DNA of 64,000 nucleotides from Clavelina lepadiformis (GCF_947623445.1 NC_135240.1:10974001-11038000), one strand, 5' to 3'. Counted from the stretch's first letter, positions 24,079-38,400 are shown. The notes: generated by a model not told the origin, from the sequence alone. A program made the numbers and translations.

Positions 24079-26420
24079 TTACATGGGACACGCATTCGGC
24101 GTTATATCGCCATACACTCTGTAAGCTGAGTTCGTGTTTATGGACAAGAAATCCAAGCGCATTTTTCTGATACACCCAACATACTGGCTATCGGTTAAGA
24201 GACCTTCTATATACATTCCTGTGCTCCTGTCTGAAGAAAGAAAGAAAGAAAAATACTTTTAAGTAATTGGTATATCCGTATGTTAGCAGTGAGCAGGCCA
24301 AGTTAACTAAGTTAATCACAGTTTCAAATATGACTTAAACTCTAAACTTGGACTGTGCACAAATTGTATTTCTAATTCGACGCATACATGTATATACGAA
24401 GTCAAAAGTCAGTGTATAATTAAACTTACCAGGCACGCCACCAATGAAAAGAGGACCGTCTGTATAACAATTACTATTTTCGAGTGCTCCCTCTTCAATT
24501 GGTGTTACCAGATGATCGTCAACAGTTAAAGCAATAATGTTCTTTGCCTTGATTACTGAAACAAATACGTCATATTAGCCTACGCAGCCAAAACAAGGCA
24601 TCTCCACTTAAATCCCATAACTGTGAGATGAATACTAAAACTCTCTCACTAGGTGAATACTTTAATAGTCATACTAATAAATTTACCTCTTATTTTGTGC
24701 CACTGGCCATCGCATAGGTTTCTTCCAAACGTTGCAGGATTGTAACGCGAAAACAGAGTTTCACCTCCCTGACGTAATCGGGCTGCAATACGGCCCTCCA
24801 CCAACGCAAGATTAAAGAAATTCCCTACACGGCAGACATAATTTGTAGTGACACGAAAACAACCATGACAAAGTTTGAGGCTAAGATTATCTTGTAACTC
24901 ACCAGTCGATCCGCTCACAGCAAAGAGTACCCCACTTTGACTTCTTGGTTTTATTTCCAAGGAAACTTCCATGTTAGTAGCAACGTTGCAAGAATTCATA
25001 GCAATCAGGTGCGCAGAAGTAATCCCGTTACGATTGGGGAAAAACATGCCTAGAATGTCATAAAACGAAGTAATCTTAAGTTTAGTTTTGGGATGAAATT
25101 TTATTTGCAAGGTACGTACCGGGTTCAGTGCCTCCATCAAAGCAAGGCGTTACATTAATGCGAACAGCGGACGGGTTGCTTACTGAATCCACATTTACGC
25201 CATTTATCGTTGTATCTTGAATACAGCCCTGAAAGTCGACAAGGTTTTTCAGCTGAATTTGATCCGTGGCATGTCGCTTTGGTACAGCCTACACAGAATA
25301 ACACATTAATATTACAGACAGATTGAAGCATTTTAAAAGCATAAATTTCAGACAATCATTCTCCAATGAAAACTACTAACATGTTAACACTTATCTATTC
25401 GCAGCTGGCGTATCCTCCAAAAGTTAAAATGGTTCAAAATTTAAAACAAAATGCAGACATATTTTGCGAACAGCTAAAGTAGTCTGTGAGCTTACACAAA
25501 CCAAAATTATTATTCGTATTATGAGTTAATTATGAGCAACGGCTCACGTGAAGTCCTCCGATGTAGAATGGCATATTGGATGGGAAAGTCATCGATTCAC
25601 TAAACATTGTTGCTCGACCCTCAATGCTACCATCAAGCATTAACTGAGTGGTATTTCCTTTTCGTTCGAATGTGATTTTATGCCATGCTCCGTCGTTGTA
25701 ACGGTTAAGCGACTTAATTCTTGATCGTTCTTCACCAAACATCACACTGAAAGCAACTTTTCCCTTCATGAGATATACAGCAACGTGCTCGTGACACCTA
25801 ATCAGGGTAAAACAAACATAAATTCACCTTCTGCAGCATTTCGATTGGTCTTAAGTTCCATTAGTGGAAGTGCAAGTGCAGCCACGAGCACATAAAAAGT
25901 CAACTATATCCGTACCTCGTGTCAGACATAAAGAAAATAAGTCCTTGTTTCTCAGTAGTTCTGATACGCAAGGAATATCTCCAATTATGCGGATTGAATC
26001 GCTTCACAAAGTACTTTGAGTAGCCATCACCTAAAGTTGATGATATTTCAATTAAACTTGTTTGTCAAAGCTGCTTGCCATTGCACCAATTTTACAGATA
26101 TGCCCATGAATTACTATACTTAATACATCGCAGTATAGCCTCGGTAAGTCGACCATCCACGGGACCGTTGTCAAGTGGTCGTGTTATTGAAACGGAATAC
26201 TACACATGGCAATAGCATAAAAGATATTCCGGACAGGGTTGAAGCGACCGTGACACTGGAGTGGTCGTTAACCGGGGTTCTACTGTACTTTGAAACAAAA
26301 TACCTATGTATTTGAATCCACTTGAAGCAGGCTCGTAGGGCAAATAGCAATTTAGGTCATAGCCAGGATCATAGTCCGGAACAGAGGTCAATGCTACCAC
26401 CAGATCATTCGCCCGATTAC
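24079..26420 (-). other. Laminin: LG4 and LG5 exons
   Basis: LG4: 26420-26304, 26030-25916, 25797-25548, 25252-25120. LG5: 25049-24687, 24555-24430, 24230-24079. Landmarks: [93 protein letters not shown] and YVGCIRKM, with terminal CPM. In other laminins LG4-LG5 bind dystroglycan and heparin-like glycans and can be released by cleavage in the preceding basic linker. Confidence 0.9.
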
Positions 26421-29400
26421 CTGCCCTAGTTCTATGTCTTCGACCTTAAATAAATTGAAGTTTCACATCACAAATGGTGCTGTGTTTTGTTTCCACAGCC
26501 AAGTCCAATTACGCTTAATGTTAAAATACATCAAAAACATCTTGGATAATTTAAATTTCATACGTTTTCTTTTGTTTTTGCCCTTTTTCCCTTGTTTAGA
26601 GCTCCTTCGTGTTGAAACTTCACTAATGTCAAGAACATCTGGTGGTGGGCTAGCCTGCGGCCCGCAGGCATTAAATAACGGATTACCACCACATACTGTT
26701 CCGGCTACACCACACTTTAACCCTTCCGTCAGAAAATGCGGGTGATATCTGTCGCTGTTATAAAAAATATTCTTTTATTCGCGACTAAATTAAAATAATC
26801 TCTGATAAAGTTGTCAACGAAAACTAATGCGCTCAATACTGATTTAGAACGCAGTTTTGTGAGTATATCACCAATACATGCACCACATAGAGTAAACATT
26901 ACTAAGGCCTATATGCAGATACCCCTTAATGTATAGATTTTTGATACAGCCATGGAACATAGGTAAATGTTCAACGCCGCCAAGGAAAACGTTTACTCTA
27001 GAGTACAAAACTCTTTGGTTGGTATTTTGTCTTCGTCTCCTACTCAAGTCTTCAGGAAGGTCAGGAAGAAGTTCCTTGTTATCTGTCCGATCAACGCCGA
27101 GCTTAAGAAATCTACAAAAAAACTAATTTTATCATTTTTATTACTATCTACATATAGTTTAGAGAAATATAGTAATCTATTGCCTTATGAACCTATACTA
27201 CTGTAATTGGTGCAGGGCAATAAAAGAGCGCAAATTGGATCATCGACATCTGTCGCCCTATATCAGTGGTTCTCAGGCTTTCATGGTTCGTGGCACCTTG
27301 TTAATCAATAAAAAATGTGGATTGTTGATTGCAAAACACTATTTACATCACTACTGCTGTCTACTACTACACTATACTAACTATAGCATATACACATCTC
27401 GTGGCGCCCAGAAATTGCTACCAGGGCTCCCCAGCGGGGGCCATTGGCACCCGGTTTAGAAACTCTGCACTAATTCTATATATATATAATTCTTAGTAGG
27501 ATGGACTAATTGCGTAAACGTCAAGGTGCAAATTTGTTTCTAACAGCTGGTACAAAGGTACATGCTTTGTCACTTCAATGGTCGCGACCCAGCACACTGT
27601 GCATCAGGTCAACATGAATAAGGGCAAGGAAGCATTCAAGAAAAGAGACACTTGCGATAAGAATGCAAATAGTTCAAAAGTAATTCAGCTGCATTTATCA
27701 CCTTTTGGATTTACCTTATTCGGATTCGACATTGATATTCTTTAAGGTCTTTTTGAGTAAATAGAAAAATTACGATTGTTTAACACTGCCTAGAATGCTA
27801 ATCCATACTTTCACGCCAGTCCTATATTTAAGATTGCATCACTTTGTTCAGTTCATATTTTCCTACTCATTATTCACTTAGGAATTGATAAGACATATAT
27901 ATCTTGTGTGATACTGATAACTATGAAAATTCTGAATTTTTCATCAATAGATTGGGCCTGTGAAGTTATATGTTAAAGAAAATTGCTCAGGTTTGGAGAA
28001 AAACTGGCAACGTTCGAATCTCAGACAAGTTACAGGTCTGTGCTAGTTAAATGACTATCTTCTTCATACCTTAATAACTACATAAACACTGGAAGGGTTA
28101 GGTATATAGCAATTAACAATGCAAATAAATAATAAAAGCAACCTTTTAAATTTGTTTACACATTCACCGAAAGTAATATAGGTAAACAAAATGCCCTCAT
28201 TAATAGTAAGGTGAAAGAATTACTAACCCATCAGCTCTCCTGGCAAATATCACTTCATGATCTCTGCCATCAGCATAAAAACCATGAGATTCTAGCTCTC
28301 GTGCTCCATCGGACAAAACGATATGACCATCTCTAAAGAACACCGATACATGGCGGTCGGTCTGCAACCAGAGTAATACCACTGTCAGATGCTGTAGGTG
28401 GGCTTTTTTGTGTGGTCAATGAAATGATATTTAGGAAATTAACCAGGCCATGAACAAAAAATAAACAAGAAAAATGAAACAAAATGAAACGTTCTTCCAC
28501 TCACCTCTGGCCGTTTTACTCATAGGCTGCACCACAATATCTCTGTAACACGTACAACATTTCTACATCACTATACTATTCAAACTATTGTGTTATTTGC
28601 CTGACAGAACTTTCTCAATCACCCATCTCAATACCTGATCCTTTTCCATTTCTTACAACATTGACATAACGTTTGATATGTACAATTTTATTGTTTTTTT
28701 GTAAAATGACACTGTTCGCATAGACAACAAAAAACCGGATAACAAACGAAACGTTTTAAACTTTTGTTCTAATTTACAAGAAAATATTTCAATGATTGAT
28801 TTATTAAACTTGTTACGATTTTATATCAAACAAAATACACGGTTTATGAAGTCTATATTCACAGGGCTATAGCTTGCAAAGTATAACATGCAAAATTTGT
28901 GAAGCAAAGTGTACTAGAATAGTTATATACAGTTTAATTCCGAATACAAACGCATAGAAGCTGTGCATGTACCATCAATTTAGCACCACACATAGGTAAT
29001 TATTTTGCTGTACCATTTAGTTGCAGTAAGTACCATACAAAGTTATGTACAAATTATTTTATAATGCAAGATAACATATTTATAAAATGATTAGTTGGCA
29101 TACAATACATTCACCGTACAAAATGTGCTTGCTTGAAGCATCAACATCCATTTCACCACATAAAATATTACGTCGACACATGCAAATAACTGGGAACCTT
29201 ACGAACAGGCTTATCATATCTACATATCTATAAGTTATTCAAGTTATACATTTCCTATTTATATAATTTAAAATTTACTGACTGCAACATAAGCTTCATA
29301 TTTCTTAAATCTCATAGTAAAACTTTGTTGCTTCCCCGTACACAATTCTACCAATCCATTTGAGCAGTACGCTGAGCCTGAACATTATTTAGAGGAGCCT

Positions 29401-32400
29401 GTTCTGGAGCAGGTGGCTGTGCGGCCGCTCCAGAACTAGCAACTAGGCTGGATTTAAGCACAGTAGACACCACTGCAGCAAGCAATACTATACCGACGAT
29501 AACCCCGATGATAATCAGTACAACTGGCAACGCGCTGCTGCTTGTGCTTGTAGAAGCTTCATCAGCATTATTCTGTGGTGGGGCAGCATATCGTGCTGCT
29601 TCTCCTACCTTGTCTGGTACCACAAAGGAAGGCTCTCCTGCATTGTCATCTGCAGGCTCAGGCACATCTGCTGCAGGTTCTTCAGCTCCTTCTGACGGTG
29701 TTTCCTCAGAAGTCACTTCATTCTCCTCGGTAGCCTCACCTGCATCAGCATTACCAGCTGGTGGAACAACATTTGGTTGGATCATTTCCGAATCCAAACT
29801 ATCCTGTATTATTGAAAAACGAGCTTAGAATTATAATTAGTAATTTGTAACCACATTGTTTGCATTTACGTGAACATTGTATTAGGCTAGAACTTTGGTT
29901 AAAATCTACAGTTTGCATTATGATGACTAGCACAAGACATAGGAATTACATATACAATTGGCACAATCAGCATGCCTACATACCATTAGTTAGGAATTAT
30001 TACAGCTCATGCATTGGCATACAATAATTAACACTTACGTTTAGGCTTTACACAAGCACTATTCCGTACAGAGACGTGCAGGTTATGGAGTCGCATTTAA
30101 TACGCAAAAATGACACCTCACCACACCAAACGGTACATAGTTTGATATGCCATGTACACCTGGGCATCTTCAATAGCTGACTACTGTGCAACTGACATCT
30201 ATTCATCTATTCTACTAACAATTTTTCTTCAAAAATTGCTGCATACTTTAGTTATTCTACTTTCTTCTAGTGCTTGTAATAACAAAAATGATTTTAAAAT
30301 GATCTAAAAACATGCAGTTTATTAAAACAATTTATCCCATGCAAATTAATATGACATATGTTACAAGAGCATTAAGCCACGATAATTAAATTTTAATGTG
30401 AAAATGAAATTAGAAATCAACAATTAATGGCGTGATAAATATCAGTAACCACAATATATGTCAGGTATCAACAGGGTTGTAACCAAGTCAATTTTTTGTG
30501 ACTGGAGTCAATACCTTTCAACAGAAAAACTATTTTGACGTCACATTATGCGTTAAATTGGTAGCCGTTAAATTGGTAAAAAATAGGTCATAAACTGTCT
30601 ACGAATTAGTCTGGTTGATATTTTTACAAAGAGTTGTAATTTTTTTGAAAATGCTCCGTTTTTGTTACATGAAATGTTCTTTTTACCCTTCACAATAGTC
30701 ATAATATGACTCGAGTTATTTTGGACTTTTGACTCGAGTCAAGTCGAACCCTGTTGATACCTGAGTCAAGTCGAGTCATCAAAAAAGGTGACTCGAGTCA
30801 ATACAACACTGGGTATATATACTAAAACTAATTCGCTGATTGAGCATTTGATACCAAAACAAAAGGGCAAACGTTTACAAATACTATTTTAAAATATTTT
30901 CAGGCAAGTGACTACGCTGACTAAAATACTCGTAATTCATAAAAACGTGTACATAAAGTGAACCAAATTATGTGTTGCTGCAGTGTTAGAAGTTTGTGAC
31001 AGTTTATGTACGTGTATCAATGGAAGTTGACATGCATTCCAAATGAGTAGTAAGGGATTATAGATGTAAACAAATGCTATGGTTACAAAAAAAATACAGC
31101 CTATAAAGTGAGTCATGCAGGATGAAACAGCGCTGATTTAAGAGAATTAATAAAAATAGTAACAATAAGCATACATAACAACATCCAATTTTGCAATTAA
31201 TGTATGGCAATGCTAATTTTACAATCCAGCACCATGTGACACACTACATTTCTACCTCAGTTTCCTTGACACTAGCCACTGTGCCTGTTGCAACAGTTGA
31301 CCTTACAACGGTACCACCTTCAACCTCTTCAGCATTTGGCAAGGCTGTTGGTACTTTAATGTAATCGCTTCCTTGGAATTTCAACGCTTGCACGCTCTGA
31401 GAAAGTATTGTAATCAAATGATTAAAACTACAAATGTATGTCATGTAAACTACGAAGACAATTTATCAGAATGTTGGACATACATCTTTTGAACAGCCGG
31501 GGGACACGCCAAGCTTTTCTTTGGAATTCTGAATATCAAAGGTCTTGCCGTTAAAGTTTAGATCACGAATGCAGCCACGGTAGGAAACGTTCATACTGCT
31601 CAGCACTGAATTGAATCTAAGACGCAAAATAAAATTTACTGGAGTGTTTTGTAGGCACGTAGTGTAATACTTACACCTGTATTAGTATAGAAGTACAATT
31701 TACCATTTGGTAGTACAGCATACTTACTCTGGTTTAATATCTGCATGCCACTGTCCACCAAACCAAAGATCTCCTCTGACATCTATTGGAGTGTTTTCAA
31801 AGTCCTCATTCATAGCAATTGTGCTGTTTATATAAATATATTTGTATTAGCTATTCTGTATATTATTAACATTACTATAGTTAAAAAATGTGGTTGCTTT
31901 TCCCTAAAAGCAAGTGGTAATCATACACAATACAACTACTGCAGTATTTCACTGAATGATAAAACGTGTTTTGGAAAACAACATGTAAAACTGAATTGTG
32001 CGTTATAGTTTCAGATATTTTTTCTGAAATTAGCATATTACATGTTCAGAATCATTTCAACAACAAAATATGTTGTTTCACAAATAGACACTTTACTTAC
32101 TCTCCATGAAATGCCACTATGACTTTATGAAGGGCAGGTATAATGCCAGCTTTCATCAACAGCGCATATTTGCGTTTAGTTATCTCTGGAGAAGTTTCAG
32201 CAGTTGCATTCCTAGGACCATTCGTAAATCCAAAGTTCCAGGTTACAACCAATTTTCCATTCACCATCTCAACGGCAAAGAATTGTTCCTGAAACATACG
32301 TTTTTATTTACACTGATGAGCAACTTTAGAGTCATTTGCAGCCTTTAAAACTGTCTTGTTTGTGTAATAATTCAGGTGGCCCGGGCAAATATAATGAGAA

Positions 32401-35400
32401 ACTTACTATGCTTTCTCCAACAAGGAAGAGTAAACCATTTTCTTGCAGGGTTTCAAACCTGAAGCTAACATAGTGTGCCTTGGCATTCGCATCAAGATCA
32501 AGGAAGGGGGTGTCACCACGACCAATTCGAATATAACTTCCTCGTCCACTGAACCGCCAGGCTGTGTTCAATCCAAGATTTGCAGATCTATAATAATACC
32601 ATTGTTTAATCATTCTACTAATTAGCTACGGATTTAATTGCATTAATTGTCAATCTAATGCAATAGGAAGATTTCAGATGTATAGCTAAGTGCAAAGGGA
32701 ACTTAAATGGTATTAAAGTCATTTAGAAGCACAAGCTGTAGCATTAATAGAAATGTGATGGCCCTTACCCAGCTAAATTACCAGGAACAGTGACGACAAA
32801 ATTTGTTTCATGCCTTCATGATTGAAAGAAGGATTAATAATGAATTACAAGAAAATGAATGCAATTAGCAGCATAAAGCATGCATGGGTACTGAAGCAAA
32901 ATGAATGCAATATTGCATAAATCCACTGATGCTTGGGTGATATAGATACATGTTAACTAACTGTAAACATTCAAAATGAGTTGCAATGAAAATGACTTGT
33001 TATTAAACTCAATGTCTTTATTAGTTCATATTTTGTCTTGGCAAACGAGGCAGTGAGACAATGTGGTTTCTGGCACACTTACCCACTTGCTCCAGTACCA
33101 CTAATTATTATCAACAAAAAGTTTTTAGTTTGTAAGATAAAGTGGTAGAATTACATGCGACTACTGCAAAATACTACACTACTGCAAGTAAAAAAGGTTA
33201 ATTGCAGACCATTTGTACAAGATATTAATCACTTGATTTCTACAATTGGCAGACCGCATGAATTAGTTGTAAAATTTAAAAAATAAAATGCGTGCAATTA
33301 TTAAATAAAAATTAATCGAAATACAAAGTAAAGACAAACTTTATTGCATGTTACTGTGAAAATAATTATTCCCCGCATACCTTCCATAACAATTTCTTCC
33401 AGGAGATGGGCCTCTGTAGGCTTTAAAATTCCACAAACCAGCAGTTTCATTGTTTACTGTTGTCCTGCCTATGCACACATTGTTGACATTTCTCTGAACA
33501 CCATCAGGCGGCTAAAATGAATATAATATTGAAATTAAAATAAAATCAATTCCATACTAAAAAACAAAATTTGCAAATGCTACTATTAGTATTAGCACGT
33601 CAAAACACATAAAAGCAACTACTAAACGATTAGTAACCAATGTTAGTACCGTCGCTGGGTTTCCACCCACAAAAAAGTTGGAGCCGGCATGAGTCATGCT
33701 GGCTATCATATCGTCCTGATTGGTCGTTCCATCAGTTACTTCATAGGAATTGGCCGCATTACCACCATCTCCTCTACCATCTACTGCAATGGTTTCTACT
33801 TTAAGGACGCCCTGATTCCCTGACCTGGTTAGGAGAGAATGTGACTTTCACAGAAAGTGTGGCTTGAGCAATGCAAGTAAATTTTCTCTTAAATGTCATG
33901 ATGATGATGATGTGTGGAGTGATTTCTTTTATTGTGTCTAACTATCGCAATCAACATCCCTACTAAAAAGTCTCTAGCAGGGCCTTGCAATTTGTACATT
34001 TAACATCGTTTTTACACATAACTACATCTGCTTCCAGATCTAGGAAATCTCTTAAAAACAAACTGCTTTTAAAAGTACATAATTCAGTTTTCCATTTCCC
34101 TTCCCAGTTTTGTTCGTTAGTATATATCATTTAGCTATTCACTGCACTCATTGTAAGTGAGATTAACAGTCATTAGACTCAAAGAAAGGTGAATACAATA
34201 TTGAGTTCTAAGCAAATGAACAACACAACCCAACGTGGCAAAACCTTCAGTGACTACCAACTGCCATACCAAGTTGCTGACCTACCACAAGAAATATAGG
34301 ATAAGAGCCAATAAACATGGATGATTTTTCGCTCAATTTCATCCTCATTCGAGTTCGTTTATGATGTTTAGTATGAATAGATTCATCATAAAATTTTTTC
34401 CAAACATGTAAAGTTGTGTTATATCGAGACCTACTTAAAAAATCGTGAGTGATAACTGCAATGAAAGTGTTCATAATTTGATTGTGTTATGGTAAATGCA
34501 CAGTGCCAAGCTTGCAAAATATTCATAAAAAATAGATTCTACACATCAAGTTTTGTAGAATAATACTTTTCCTAAATTTTTTGAACATGCAAATAAGAAT
34601 GCATACCTTTGAATAACTATCGTGTGCCAGTTTCCATCATTAATTGGGACCTCACTTTCAAGCATTCCTTTACCTCTTCCAACCTTGAAATGGAATCGGG
34701 GTCTTCCATTGACAGTGTCAAGAGCAATAAAATCACTATCAGGATTCTACAATACAAATGAAATGTTGTTATCTTAGTTATTGGTCAACTAAAACAGATG
34801 CTTTAGGATTAGCTATATAGAGTAGTAACTTATGACATGGCATTCACAAACAGACAAATTTGCGAACTTTGTTCTTGCTTTCTCATAGATACAAATCCAT
34901 AGTATTTCCTAGCACTGCATGGTAATGGTCAAATGTGCTGCTGTGAACTTACATTTGAATCACCAAGGTAAAAGATTGCATTGTCTGGGCTGTCAGGAGA
35001 AACTTGAGCATCCAACTGAACATGAATGTTGGTGTCAAGGTCCTCGACAGCTTGTGGCATTCGTAGCTCAACATATTCAGTGTTGGGGTCATTCGTTGCA
35101 AATTGTATTGTAGATTTTACCTGGAAAATTGCCATCGTAATTACATTACTTTGACTTTTCAATTTACAGTTTACACAAGAGTAAAGGAGAATCAGTAAAC
35201 AAGCAAACCAGTTAAGTAAGATAAACTCACCATATTTGCTTTGTCTCTGGCCAGCAAAATCAACTTCTGTATATCATTGATCCTGTTAACCATCTGGTGA
35301 GTAGTTTCCAATTCATCCAATCGAGCTTTGGTTGTTTCAGCATTTGCAACAGCTTCTTCCATATTTGAAATAGTTTCTGGTAAAGCGTCCACTAAAACGC

Positions 35401-38400
35401 AAGTTCATGGTCAGATACATGAACTTGGCAGACTAAAGACAGTAAAAATTTAGTAAGTCAACTTACTGATTGCTCTGACTTCTTCCAGATCACGTTCAAG
35501 GTCGACGTTACCCTCAGGTGCATTCTCGATAGCACGCTGCAGATCATCAGCTTGTGCATCAGCTTCATCCGACAACCTGTTTGCTTCCTCAACCATATCC
35601 TCAGTTTCTCTAACTCGATCATTTACGTTGCCTAAAAATAAATATAGGCATAAAAAGTCAAAGTGCAGTATACAAACAAGCAAAAAATTGGTGATTCATC
35701 TGTTCCCTTTTAGGTGTTGACTAAGGCACGCAAGTTAAAACTGTGGTTCTTAACGCAATTAAAATAAGTTACCTAGGTTTAGATCGTCCAAGTCAGAATC
35801 AATTTTATCCAATTTACGACGAAGTTCATCTTTCATATTCTCAAGTGTATCCAGCTTATCCTTGGTATCCTACACAAATGCAAATTTTGACAAACTTTTC
35901 ACCATGTTGAGTTCTTCTTTTTCCTTATATTTCTGAAAAGCAAACTAGCCCAATAAATACCTCCATATCTTGGCTTAGTTTATTGAATTCTTTGTCTTGC
36001 ATATTCTGTGTTGCGGTGAGCAATTCACTGGCTCGATCATTAGCATCTTCAGCTTCACTACCAAGATTCTTATCTTCCACATTCATCTTAGCCTTTACTG
36101 CTTCCTACAATGTAAAAATTAAATAAATCTGAAAGTGGAAAAATAAACGCATCAATGCAAAAATCACCAAAAGAATCAAGTCAAAATAATACATTTCAAA
36201 ATGAATGTGTATTGTTTTACCAAATGAGCATCATCTGCTGCACTTGACGCCGCATTCATAGCGTTAACAATGTTTCGATATCTATTGGCTGCTTCTGGGG
36301 CACCTGAGTCATTCTTAGCAATAGCTTTAATAGCGTTAGCATCTTCTTCAAGCATTGCTACATGTTCGATACTCTGAAAAAGTAAAGCTGTTAGATCAAA
36401 ACCATTCGTACATATTTTCACAACATATGCATAAATTATAAAAATAAGTCAGATCAAAGTGTTAAACCGTTTTACTATGTATAACATACCTGATTTTTAA
36501 GTAACTCATAATGATTCATGTCTTCTTCACTGAACCAATCATTATAGTGATCTTGCAGCTGGTTATACGTATCTTCCAGTGAGGTAGCTAGATTATCTAG
36601 CTCATCAATTCCATCAGTGATAGGGCCATCAAGTAATTCAGTAGCCTTACTAATCGAGAAATCAGCATCATTAAGCAACTCATCAGCCATGGCAGAATCA
36701 GCATTGACATCTGTTCAAGAAAGTCTCCATAGTTACAAATTTCATAATATTAGACGAAACTTTGTCTTGGTGTTTGATGAGAGTATGAGCTAAAAAATTT
36801 AATGCTGCTTTAAAAAATGCCAATAATCTTACCATCGATAAGCTGGCTAAGCTGAGTGAGATTTTTTTGGTTAATTGCATTAGCTGTATTCGCTGCAATC
36901 GTTTTTTGTGTAGCATCATTAATTTTGTTGCGGAGATCACGCAATTTGTTGTGAGTGTCATTGAAATTATTGCTAAGTTCGCTGACACGTTGAGTTGCGT
37001 TTTCAGCTGGAGTTGTGAATTCTCCTTCAACTCGATCAAGCACTGGAAATAATATAAGCATAAAAAACATGTTTTTCCTAATTCACTTTACTGTCCACGA
37101 TTTTGATGCCGATATACTCAAGCAAGAAAAAATGTCTCACACTCCTGAGCTGCATTAAGTTCATCATCAGCAGTCTTCATCATAGGCGAGAAGTCTCTCT
37201 CCTGCATTCTTTCCAGCATCATTTGGGCATTTCTCAGTTTCTCAAAGTAATCATCAGAATCTCCAGATGATTCGGTATTCAGCTAGATGCATTTTACAGA
37301 ATAAACATTTTTCATGCCATGTTGAGTAGTAAGGGCTGGTTATTAACGGCAGTTTACACTTTGCATGAACAAATAAAACGTTTTTTTCCTACTTTGTCTA
37401 ACAAGTCCTGAGCATCCTTTTGGAACTGAGAGGCTGAATCGTTAAGGGCATCTGCATCAACAAGACCAGTATTGGTGATGTTTTCTGTCTTTGTGACTTG
37501 GTTGAGAAGGACATTTGTGCGGTTGCACATTTCTGAAGCCTGGGTACACATGTCCATAATTATTGAAAATGCAAGAAATAATGTAAACCAAACTCAATAA
37601 TGACATGCATATGTCAGACAATTTTATAAACTAACGTATCAGAAGAAAATGTTGTATTCAATAAAAAAATCATCTATAAAATGAAGTATAATTTTTTAAA
37701 TGTTTAGAAGGCAAATACCAAGCTTTGGCATATTTCATGCAAATTGCAAACGTTTCATGCATGTTGGTGATTTTACTTACTGCTGCTTCAGTTTGTGATA
37801 TCCGCGTGTCTAATTGATTAAAGGAAGGTGATCGGAAGTCACCAAAGGGCAAGGTGTCTGACAAGACCTCCTACAGTGACCAATTAAACGGAGGGGTCAA
37901 CCGCAATAATCAAACAAGAGACAAAAAGTCTCATATTAGAAGTATTCATTGAACAGATAGTTTTGTTCAATTAACAATACACACAGACAAGTTTGGATCA
38001 GCTATTTGATACAAACTGTTTCAAGAAACACTTTCTAATGCAAGGCCAGCATTTTTCTTATGTGAATAATCTGAAGCAGATAACAGAGCACACTCATCAG
38101 ACACATTTCAGTATCTTTTTTAAAAATTTGATTGAATAAAAACTTTGTGAAGCTTTGTATATACAGAATTAAACAAAATGTGCTGATAGTGCATTTTCAC
38201 TACTAAGCAAAAAGCAATTGCATAGCACAGCTAAACGTTTAAACCATTTGCTGACAAGCCATAATTATCATTTGATTCCAACCCAATTTAATAGACTTAA
38301 GAACAAATTCTAAGCTTCTACGCGAAAGCATTTTAACTGGCCAAACATTAGAAAGGATGCAGACTACTTCAGCATATAAATATATTGAGCATGCAACGAC

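Larger units (their letters stand above)
26564..31396 (-). other. Laminin: LG3 and LG3-LG4 linker exons
   Basis: Exons 31396-31256, 28391-28228, 26754-26564. LG3 starts [20 protein letters not shown], continues [19 protein letters not shown] and [10 protein letters not shown], and ends [13 protein letters not shown]. The linker is strongly basic ([16 protein letters not shown]), as in the proteolytically processed LG3-LG4 spacer of known laminin alpha chains. LG3 is divergent and short. The donor after KETE at 31256 is phase 0, so it can join either 28391 (full length) or 29803 (membrane form); without splicing it reads three codons to a stop. Confidence 0.72.
31484..35120 (-). other. Laminin: LG1 and LG2 exons
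   Basis: LG1: 35120-34953, 34746-34607, 33824-33650, 33511-33381. LG2: 32587-32407, 32288-32101, 31823-31728, 31616-31484. Landmarks: [111 protein letters not shown]1-LG3 of laminin alpha chains normally carry the integrin site. Two optional in-frame mini-exons lie between LG1 and LG2. Confidence 0.9.

Noticed and set aside
26434..26745. 103-codon plus-strand frame
   Set aside because: It is the antisense of the laminin LG3-LG4 linker exon, which has matching phases on both sides.
24079..28391. A separate LG-domain gene at the 3' end of laminin
   Set aside because: Exons 28391-24079 join the upstream LG exons in phase without an internal start or signal peptide, and complete the expected LG3-LG5 set.
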